Part shown: positions 40,685 to 46,705 of the stretch, in pieces | Layout of the letters: each line of letters begins with the position of its first letter | How positions within the stretch are numbered: the stretch's first letter is position 1 | NCBI GenBank assembly: GCA_964510205.1 | Contig: CAZEBW010000024.1 | Coordinates: 1 to 46,705 of the forward strand | DNA from: CAZEBW01 sp964510205 | GTDB lineage: Bacteria; Chloroflexota; Anaerolineae; VGOG01 | Length of the DNA: 46,705 bases | Reading direction: 5' to 3' | The notes under the pieces: generated by a model | What the model saw: the letters and a program-made list of their open reading frames with translations, nothing else | Told to the model about the DNA's origin: nothing | The model's database searches: none | Position numbers and translations under genes: made by a program

Positions 40685-41872
40685 CTAGGCGAGATAGGTC
40701 TTCAATCGGCGGCTGCGCCGGGGGTGACGCAGTTTGCGCAAGGCTTCACCCTCGATTTGGCGGATGCGTTCTCTGGTCAAGCCGAACTTCTGCCCCACTT
40801 CCTCCAGCGTGTAGCTGTGCCCATCCTGGAGGCCGAAGCGCAGCCGCAGGATCCGCGCCTCCCTGGGGGTGAGTGTGCCCAGCACATCGCCCATCGTCTC
40901 CGCCAACAGGTGTTGGTAGGCGGCTTCCGACGGCGCCAAGACCTTCTCGTCTTCGATGAAGTTACCCAGCTCGTTGTCCTCTTCCTCGCCCACGGGTCTC
41001 TCCAGAGAGATCGGGCGCCGCGAGGCCCTGAGTATCCACTGCACTTTATCTGGCTCCAGCCCGACCTCTTCGGCTATCTCCTCCGGGCTGGGCTGGCGCC
41101 CCAATTCCTGCTCCAATTCTCGTGCTATGCGGTACAGCTTGCGGATGCGGTCGCTCATGTGGACTGGGACGCGGATGGTTCGCCCTTGCTCGGCCAGGGC
41201 TCTGGTGATGGACTGTCTGATCCACCAGGTAGCGTAGGTAGACAGGCGATGGCCCCGATGATAGTCAAACTTCTCCACGGCCTTCATCAAACCGAGGTTG
41301 CCCTCCTGAATAAGGTCTAGGAACGGGACCCCGTGGCCCAGATACCTTTTGGCGATACTAACCACCAGCCTGGTGTTGGCCTTAATAAGATGCTGACGGG
41401 CTTCCTCACCCCGCTCCATTTCCCGCCTAAGCTTCTCTCTTTCATCAGGATCATGCCCGTCCCTGGCAAGGCGTCGCTGGGCCAATCGCCCATGCTCCAC
41501 CTGCTGGGCCAGTTCTACCTCTTGCTCAGGCGTCAGCAGGGGCACACGGGCCATCTCCTTGAGATACAGGGTGATCGTGTCATCAGCGGCGATTTCGCTC
41601 AGATCAAGGGCTTTCTCCATATCCTCCAGCAGGGCTGACGGCTCCCCTGCTTCGGCCTTCTTCCTCTCCTCTTCGGCCTCTTCCTCGCTTTCGTAGATCT
41701 CAATACCCTGATCATGCAGCTCGGCGAAGAACTCTTCCAATTGGGGAAGGTCCTTCTCAGCCTGGGGAAAGGCTTCTAGTATCTCGCTAGAGGTGACATA
41801 TCCTCGCTCACTGGCCTTCGCCAGCAGATCTTGCTTGGTATTCGATTTCCCTCGGCGCTTCGATGGTGCCAT
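40685..41872 (-). CDS. rpoD: Principal sigma factor of RNA polymerase
   Basis: 395 residues. The N-terminal region 1.1-like segment (LLAKASERGYVTSSEILEAF) is followed by regions 1.2-2 (LYLKEMARVPLLTPEQEVEL; YLGHGVPFLDLIQEGNLGLM; FDYHRGHRLSTYATWWIRQS, the -10 recognition helix). Region 3 comes next, and region 4.2 is EVGQKFGLTRERIRQIEGEAL. It lacks the long non-conserved region of proteobacterial RpoD. Two promoters precede it (41923-41951 and 42044-42072). It is followed closely by pfkB and the MFS gene. Confidence 0.95.
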   Translation of the reverse strand: MAPSKRRGKSNTKQDLLAKASERGYVTSSEILEAFPQAEKDLPQLEEFFAELHDQGIEIYESEEEAEEERKKAEAGEPSALLEDMEKALDLSEIAADDTITLYLKEMARVPLLTPEQEVELAQQVEHGRLAQRRLARDGHDPDEREKLRREMERGEEARQHLIKANTRLVVSIAKRYLGHGVPFLDLIQEGNLGLMKAVEKFDYHRGHRLSTYATWWIRQSITRALAEQGRTIRVPVHMSDRIRKLYRIARELEQELGRQPSPEEIAEEVGLEPDKVQWILRASRRPISLERPVGEEEDNELGNFIEDEKVLAPSEAAYQHLLAETMGDVLGTLTPREARILRLRFGLQDGHSYTLEEVGQKFGLTRERIRQIEGEALRKLRHPRRSRRLKTYLA

Positions 41873-41922
41873 TGTCCGCTCTCACATTGACTGGGGCCAG
41901 GACTCAGTATCATCTCTCTACT

Positions 41923-41951
41923 ACTATATCACATATCAGGCAGATTATCAA
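41923..41951 (-). promoter_or_regulatory. Sigma factor gene promoter P1
   Basis: Minus strand TTGATA (41946-41951), 17-bp spacer, TATAGT (41923-41928), about 50 bp before the ATG at 41872. Confidence 0.7.
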
Positions 41952-42043
41952 ATTCAAGCAGATCGCAAACTCCCAGCAGGGGGTCGCCGAATCCCTGGCC
42001 TTGGAGCCCGCACTGCTTGCCAACTGGAGTTCACGTAAAGACG

Positions 42044-42072
42044 ATTGTATTACATATCTGGAGAAAAGGCAA
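42044..42072 (-). promoter_or_regulatory. Sigma factor gene promoter P2
   Basis: Minus strand TTGCCT (42067-42072), 17-bp spacer, TACAAT (42044-42049), about 120 bp upstream of P1. Confidence 0.5.
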
Positions 42073-42128
42073 ATGACCTTCTCACTTACAGGGGGGGGTG
42101 AAGCCCAAAGCGAGAACGCTCTGCTGGG

Positions 42129-43415
42129 TCACGACGAAACGTAGGGGATGGTCTGGGGGCCTTCGGGCAGGACGCAGATGGCGGCTTCTGGCCCATGCCG
42201 CCGCAGCAGCTCGGCGACGGTGACTTCAATGTCGTGAGAAGTCTCCCCCCCGCAGGGCCTGAGCAGAGCGCCTTCGATCTGCTCAGCGCTGAGGTTGTGG
42301 CTGTAGAAGAACACGTCTGCTCCCAGGCAGATCAAAGCGTGAATCTGCGCCTGCCACATGTCCTGCCTCTGGAATCCCGGCGCGCGGATCGTCTCCAACA
42401 GCGACTCCAGACTCTCGGCCTCAAGCAGCAACCGCCCGTATTCGCCGTGATCGGGTATACCATCCCAGCAATCGGCGACGATGATGATACTGCCCCCTTC
42501 CTTAACAACCTGCGAGGCTGCGCTCATCCCCTTGACGGACTGGTACAGGTTCAAGTCCAGTGGGTATCCCGAGTTGCTGGTGATCACGATGTCGAAAGGT
42601 TCCGGCACTGGGATCATGGCTTTCTTCTTTACAGAGGCACACCCCTGGGCGTGAGCTTCTTCGAAGTCCCCAGCAAACACCCCCGTGATCTGCTGGTCGC
42701 GGTTGAGGGTCACGTTGAGCAGAAAGGTCGGCTCTACCATGGCCGCTGCTTCGCGCACCTCTTCCCACAGCGGGTTGCCCTGGGTGATTCCCCACCGCGC
42801 CAAGGGGCTGTCTATGTTCGCCGCGCTGTGATTGCGCATCACCGTCTCCAGCAGGGCCAGGCCCGGCATAATGGCCTTGCCCCCGCCGGAGAAGCCGGCG
42901 AAGAAGTGTGGTTCGATGAATCCAGTGGGAATCCGCACGTCACATTGGACAAACTCCCGGTGAATCCAAACGTCGTTTCCACTGGCGGTCCGTCCCACCA
43001 ACACGTGTGAACCTCGGTCATTGGCGTCGTTCTGCACGATCCGGTACCTGTCCACGATGTCGTCACCCAACATACCTCGGAGCTCGGCTTCTGTGTTGGG
43101 CCGGTGCGTCCCGGTGGAGTTGAAGAGCACAATCTGCTCGTCGGGCACGTGGTCGAGTTCATCCAGCAAGACAGGTAGGATGATGTGGTTGGGCGTGGGG
43201 CGCGTGATGTCGCTGAAGACGATGCCGACCTTGTCAGAGGGGTTCACCACGGCTCTCAGCGGCAGCGACCCGATGGGCCGGCGCAGCGCGTCTCGCACTG
43301 CGCCAGTCTGGTCTGGCAACCCAGGCGCGTACTTCGGCTCGATGATGGTCACACGCGCGTCGTCGGGCAAGTTGATGTCCAGTCCGGTCTTCCCGTAGGC
43401 CAGCTTCACCTTCAT
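42129..43415 (-). CDS. larA: LarA-family nickel-pincer racemase (lactate racemase-like)
   Basis: 428 residues, full length. N-terminal LAYGKTGLDINLPDDARV; the catalytic region FNSTGTHRPNTEAELRGML carries the conserved His of LarA, and FAGFSGGGKAIMPGLALLET the pincer-cofactor region with the Lys that carries it. LarA enzymes racemize lactate or similar 2-hydroxyacids. The substrate cannot be set by sequence. The accessory larB, larC and larE genes are not in the window. Its start (ATG 43415) overlaps the dehydrogenase stop by 4 bp. Confidence 0.88.
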   Translation of the reverse strand: MKVKLAYGKTGLDINLPDDARVTIIEPKYAPGLPDQTGAVRDALRRPIGSLPLRAVVNPSDKVGIVFSDITRPTPNHIILPVLLDELDHVPDEQIVLFNSTGTHRPNTEAELRGMLGDDIVDRYRIVQNDANDRGSHVLVGRTASGNDVWIHREFVQCDVRIPTGFIEPHFFAGFSGGGKAIMPGLALLETVMRNHSAANIDSPLARWGITQGNPLWEEVREAAAMVEPTFLLNVTLNRDQQITGVFAGDFEEAHAQGCASVKKKAMIPVPEPFDIVITSNSGYPLDLNLYQSVKGMSAASQVVKEGGSIIIVADCWDGIPDHGEYGRLLLEAESLESLLETIRAPGFQRQDMWQAQIHALICLGADVFFYSHNLSAEQIEGALLRPCGGETSHDIEVTVAELLRRHGPEAAICVLPEGPQTIPYVSS

Positions 43416-44683
43416 GTGACATTCTTGATGACCGTCAGGTCCCCGTCTCGCGCCGCCTCCAGCACCGGCCCCATGTACTCATCCACCATCTCGGCCGTCA
43501 GAGGCGCCGGCATGTTCTCCAGCTTCATCTTCAATTGCGGATTCTTAGCCGCGGTCAGGGCGCGTTCGATGTGCTCCTGAGTGAATCCTTCCACCTCGTT
43601 CAAGCGCGTTGGGAAGCCGATTCGCCGGGCGAACTCCAACATCGCTTCGGCGACGGCCACGCCCAGCTCGCGACCGCTCAGGCTTTCGATATCGGCTGTC
43701 GTCAGGCCAGCGTCCCGGTAGATCTTGCCAATCAGCCTGAGCGGCTCCTGGATCGCTGGGGCGAAGAAGACGGTGTAGTAGGGGTTGGTGATAGCGCACG
43801 CTCGGCCGTGGCTCAGGATGTCCACCAGGGAGAAGCTGGTCAGGTGACCGCCGTTGGTGCCGCCCAGCATGATGGCATATCCACCCAGGTCGGTGGCCAG
43901 ACAGAGGGCATCGCGAGCCTCTTCGTCTCGGAGATTGGCCATGACCTGCGGCAGATTGTTGACCACCAGGCCAATGCCGGTGGCGGCGACGTCCGCTACC
44001 TTGTCGTAATAGGATTTGCCCACTGCCCCGTACAGCACCTCCAGGGAATGGGCGATGCCATCCAGCGCCCCATCGGCTGTCAGCGCAACAGGCGCGCCGT
44101 AGGTCACCGCATAATCGAAGACGGGGCGAGCAGGGACGATGGCCTCGTCTACGATCAGCTTCTTCTGCCCCGTGGAGATGTCGGTGATGTTGGAGTACTT
44201 GGTCAGATGCGCTCCAGAGCTGGCCGCCGTCTGGATGGCGACGTGGGGCGTCAATGATCTGCCACTCTCCTCCAATGCTCTGGTCACCATCGCTGTACCG
44301 AAGTAGTCGTCAATCTCGCCGCCCAGCGTGCGCAGCACCTCGGCGGCTTTGGCGGCGTCAATGGTGCTGCCCCCGCCGAAGCTGATGATCACATCGGGGT
44401 CAAGGGCTTTGAGCTCATCGGTGATGCGGAACAGGTCCTCGCGGGGAGCATTGGGCTCGGCGCCCTTGATCTCGCCTACCAGCGGCGCACCGGCCTCGGC
44501 CGTCGAATCGCGGATGGTCTGCACAAAGGCGTCGCTGCCGGGGAACGTACCTCGCACCAGGGCGGGGCGTTCTCCCAGCGAGGCGACCACCTTACCCACG
44601 CGGGGGAGGACGCCAGCGCCGAACAGATAGGCGTCGCCTTTGAATTCGCGCAACAGATCACGCGCTCTACTAAGATCAGACAT
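43412..44683 (-). CDS. Iron-containing alcohol dehydrogenase
   Basis: 423 residues. The NAD(P) motif DPDVIISFGGGSTIDAAKA (about 93-111) precedes the catalytic domain. Metal-site residues fall in TADGALDGIAHSLEVLYG (Asp and His), GGHLTSFSLVD and HGRACAITNPYY. Strong Shine-Dalgarno (AGGAGG). Class III enzymes oxidise alcohols or hydroxyacids. Overlap with larA suggests the two act on one 2-hydroxyacid/diol pathway. Confidence 0.88.
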   Translation of the reverse strand: MSDLSRARDLLREFKGDAYLFGAGVLPRVGKVVASLGERPALVRGTFPGSDAFVQTIRDSTAEAGAPLVGEIKGAEPNAPREDLFRITDELKALDPDVIISFGGGSTIDAAKAAEVLRTLGGEIDDYFGTAMVTRALEESGRSLTPHVAIQTAASSGAHLTKYSNITDISTGQKKLIVDEAIVPARPVFDYAVTYGAPVALTADGALDGIAHSLEVLYGAVGKSYYDKVADVAATGIGLVVNNLPQVMANLRDEEARDALCLATDLGGYAIMLGGTNGGHLTSFSLVDILSHGRACAITNPYYTVFFAPAIQEPLRLIGKIYRDAGLTTADIESLSGRELGVAVAEAMLEFARRIGFPTRLNEVEGFTQEHIERALTAAKNPQLKMKLENMPAPLTAEMVDEYMGPVLEAARDGDLTVIKNVT

Positions 44684-44709
44684 TTCGCAACCTCCTTCAG
44701 TTTATAGCG

Positions 44710-44746
44710 AAAAAGCCGTCTGCACGATGGGCGCAGATGGCTTTTT
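44710..44746 (-). terminator. Intrinsic terminator after comM
   Basis: Stem AAAAAGCCGTCTGC / GCAGATGGCTTTTT (14 bp with one wobble) and a 9-nt loop, 30 bp past the comM stop. The T-run ends TTTTTCGC on the minus strand. Confidence 0.85.
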
Positions 44747-44775
44747 CACGTGGACTAGGCAGGCCTGACGTACCG

Positions 44776-46299
44776 CTACACCTGCCGCCGAGGCCGATAT
44801 TGAATCGCTTCCGCCAGATGGCTCGTATCTATCTGCTCCGACCCCGCCAGATCGGCGATGGTGCGAGCCAGTTTCAGAACGCGGTGAAAAGCCCGAGCGC
44901 TCATGGCCAGTTGCCGCATGGCCGCCTTGAGCAGGCTGCGCCCGGCCTCGTCAACTGGACAGTACTCCCGAACCTCAGCCGGCCCCATGTCGGCGTTGCA
45001 GGCCAGCGACGTGTCGGCGAAGCGCTGGCGCTGCACCTGCCGCGCCCTCTCCACCCTGGCTCTGATGTCTTCCGATTTCTCTCCTAACCGATCGTCGGTC
45101 AGCTTGTCGTATTCCACCCGTGGCACTTCGATGTGGATGTCAATGCGGTCCAGCAAGGGGCCAGAGATGCGCTTCTGGTAGCGGCTGACCATGGAGAGGG
45201 AGCAAGTGCACTCCTTGACGGGGTCGCCGAAGTAGCCGCAGGGGCAGGGATTCATGGCAGCGACCAGCATGAAGTTGGCGGGGAAGGTCAGAGTGCCAGC
45301 GGCGCGACTGATGGTCACGATGTTGTCCTCTAGAGGTTGGCGCAAGACCTCCAGCGTCCGCATGCCAAACTCTGGCAGTTCGTCCAAGAACAACACGCCT
45401 CTGTGAGCGAGGCTGATTTCCCCAGGGCGAGGCCAACGTCCCCCACCCACCAGGCCGGCGTGGCTGATGGTATGATGGGGGGCGCGGAAGGGCCGATGTT
45501 GGATCAGCGGGGTCTCCGGCGGCAGCGATCCGGCCACGGAGTAGATCTTAGTCACCTCCAGGCACTCATCCGTCGTCATGCGAGGCAAGATGGAAGGCAT
45601 GGAGCGCGCCAGCAAGGTCTTGCCAGCGCCTGGCGGCCCTGTGAGAATCACGTTATGGCTGCCGGCCGCTGCCACTTCTAGGGCTCGCTTCACGTGCTCC
45701 TGGCCCTTGACGTGGGAAAAGTCCACGGCGTAGGGCGGAAGATCGTCGGCGCTGAGCTCTAGGTCGAATTGATATGGCTCAATGGAACGCAGCCCCTGGA
45801 GGTGGGCAACGAGGGATGAGAGGTCCGTGACTGGGATGACTTCCAGATCCTGAATGAGGGCTGCTTCGGGGGCATCTACTGCGGGCACGAAAGCGGTCCG
45901 AATGTTGTGTTCTTTGGCCAAAGCCGCCATGGGCAGAATGCCGGTGGTGTGGCGAACTCCGCCGTCTAGGGAGAGCTCACCGACGAAGAGGGCATCCCCG
46001 ACCAGATCAGGCCAGGCCTGCTCAGAAGCCAGCAGGATGCCCACAGCGATAGGCAGGTCGTAGGCCGGGCCCTCTTTGCGCAGATCCGCCGGGGCGAGGT
46101 TGACCGTGAGGCGTTTGTTAGGATAGATCAAGCCCGAGTTCTTTATGGCCGCCCGCACGCGCTCGCGGCTCTCCTGGACCGCCGCATCGGGCAGGCCAAC
46201 GATGGTTAAGCTGGGCAGCCCGCGTGAGGTGTCCACTTCTACCTCGACGATGGCCCCGTCCAGGCCGATTACGGCGCAACTGGTGACTTTGGCTAACAT
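44776..46299 (-). CDS. comM: ComM/YifB family Mg-chelatase-like ATPase
   Basis: 507 residues from ATG 46299 (GAGGGAGAGGG upstream); a longer frame to 46374 has no support. An N-terminal Lon-protease-like domain (VTSCAVIGLDGAIVEVEVD, GLPDAAVQESRERVRAAI) is followed by the AAA+ module: Walker A GPPGAGKTLLARS (about 222-234), Walker B GVLFLDELPEF, and CPCGYFGDPVKECTCS, a Cys cluster of the family. The C-terminal lid contains AGRSLLKAAMRQLAMSARAF. ComM helicases promote branch migration in natural transformation. Promoter at 46350-46378. Confidence 0.95.
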   Translation of the reverse strand: MLAKVTSCAVIGLDGAIVEVEVDTSRGLPSLTIVGLPDAAVQESRERVRAAIKNSGLIYPNKRLTVNLAPADLRKEGPAYDLPIAVGILLASEQAWPDLVGDALFVGELSLDGGVRHTTGILPMAALAKEHNIRTAFVPAVDAPEAALIQDLEVIPVTDLSSLVAHLQGLRSIEPYQFDLELSADDLPPYAVDFSHVKGQEHVKRALEVAAAGSHNVILTGPPGAGKTLLARSMPSILPRMTTDECLEVTKIYSVAGSLPPETPLIQHRPFRAPHHTISHAGLVGGGRWPRPGEISLAHRGVLFLDELPEFGMRTLEVLRQPLEDNIVTISRAAGTLTFPANFMLVAAMNPCPCGYFGDPVKECTCSLSMVSRYQKRISGPLLDRIDIHIEVPRVEYDKLTDDRLGEKSEDIRARVERARQVQRQRFADTSLACNADMGPAEVREYCPVDEAGRSLLKAAMRQLAMSARAFHRVLKLARTIADLAGSEQIDTSHLAEAIQYRPRRQV

Positions 46300-46349
46300 T
46301 CCCTCTCCCTCGACGATTCGACTTTGACTTGTCCTCAGTGCCAGTCCGT

Positions 46350-46378
46350 AGTATAGCCTAGATTGCAAAAACATTCAA
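46350..46378 (-). promoter_or_regulatory. Promoter of comM
   Basis: Minus strand TTGAAT (46373-46378), 17-bp spacer, TATACT (46350-46355), 50 bp before the start codon. Confidence 0.65.
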
Positions 46379-46705
46379 GTTGTTCACGACAAGGAAAAGG
46401 AGGGTGTCTACATAATACGTGTCAAGACAGAAGGTTTGGACAAACGTCCACCAGAACCTTTTGCATGGCGAGTCATTGGAGGTTTTTTGGCCCCCAGAAG
46501 CATCAATGTTGTGATTATGGATTATGTCTTTTGAAGCTGGCTCTAAGATGGCCGCATGTACCACTTCTGCCCTATCCTGGGCCCTTGGCAAGGCCCAATC
46601 CGGGGTGGTTTTGGCTAAAATCGGCATTCCTGGCAGAGATATCAACCGCGAGTGAGCGTTACATGTTTGGGACACGAGGAAGGGAAAAGCCAACGCCATT
46701 CTCAC
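46379..46705. other. Right-edge region with no confident gene
   Basis: An open minus-strand frame of 115 codons runs from the edge to 46358, but its composition (Thr/Asn/His-rich, irregular) and its overlap with the comM promoter argue against a real gene. A plus-strand frame from about 46380 to 46531 (HDKEKEGVYIIRVKTEGLDK) looks slightly more protein-like, but also lacks start signals. Nothing was recognised. Confidence 0.3.

Noticed and set aside
46358..46705. 115-codon minus-strand frame at the right edge as a gene
   Set aside because: It overlaps the comM promoter, has irregular composition and no recognisable domain.

Overview
The window looks like chromosomal DNA of a Chloroflexota bacterium, probably Anaerolineae-like. 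This is an inference from gene content and genome style, not a database match. Pointers are GC-rich DNA, a single-operon hrcA-grpE-dnaK-dnaJ heat-shock locus with a perfect CIRCE operator, RNase J, a DarA-type c-di-AMP receptor, an SBBP-repeat secreted protein, many small PIN-type toxin-antitoxin pairs, and above all a large number of short repeated DNA 'words' and foldable elements lying between and inside genes. Almost everything is on the minus strand; only the solute-binding protein, glnA and phosphohexomutase genes (34061-38313) are on plus. No rRNA, tRNA, CRISPR array or transposase gene was seen.

Layout. 1-3437: a secreted SBBP beta-propeller protein that runs off the left edge, and a membrane protein with an extraordinary Cys/His-rich tail. 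3438-3901: a foldable repeat element. 3902-6383: RNase J, a cold-shock protein and a leader with an intrinsic terminator. 6384-9954: two glycosyltransferases, both carrying repeat-derived coding insertions. 10047-11603: two toxin-antitoxin operons (DUF433/DUF5615 and Phd/PIN). 11750-14688: a DUF4173 membrane protein and a membrane-anchored glycoside hydrolase.

14693-25482 is the most unusual region: a one-strand cluster of transporters (CPA2 antiporter fused to two Usp domains, a truncated APC permease, an SLC13-like transporter with four RCK_C domains, TauE/SafE), five universal-stress (Usp) domains on three proteins, and three single-pass coiled-coil proteins. Two of the coiled-coil proteins share a paralogous C-terminal domain, and the third carries a helix-hairpin-helix domain. 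A DarA c-di-AMP receptor gene lies just beyond it. I propose this as a candidate envelope/osmotic stress system.

25802-33834: darA, rsmE, prmA, a PIN toxin-antitoxin pair, dnaJ, a DUF4258/DUF2283 pair, dnaK, grpE and hrcA, so two toxin-antitoxin-like pairs interrupt the heat-shock locus. 34061-38313: orphan lipoprotein binding protein, glutamine synthetase, phosphohexomutase. 38385-41872: MFS exporter, PfkB kinase and the principal sigma factor behind two tandem promoters. 42129-44683: LarA-like racemase and iron alcohol dehydrogenase with a 4-bp overlap. 44776-46299: ComM/YifB ATPase.

Repeats are the second major theme. At least ten families occur: simple words such as GCGTGATGCGTGAAAC, palindromes such as CCCTTCGAC..GGCTCAGGG, and foldable elements of about 85-240 bp with inverted ends. 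Many are read through in frame, so they add residues to a glycosyltransferase, the DUF4173 protein, the SBBP protein, GrpE and PrmA.
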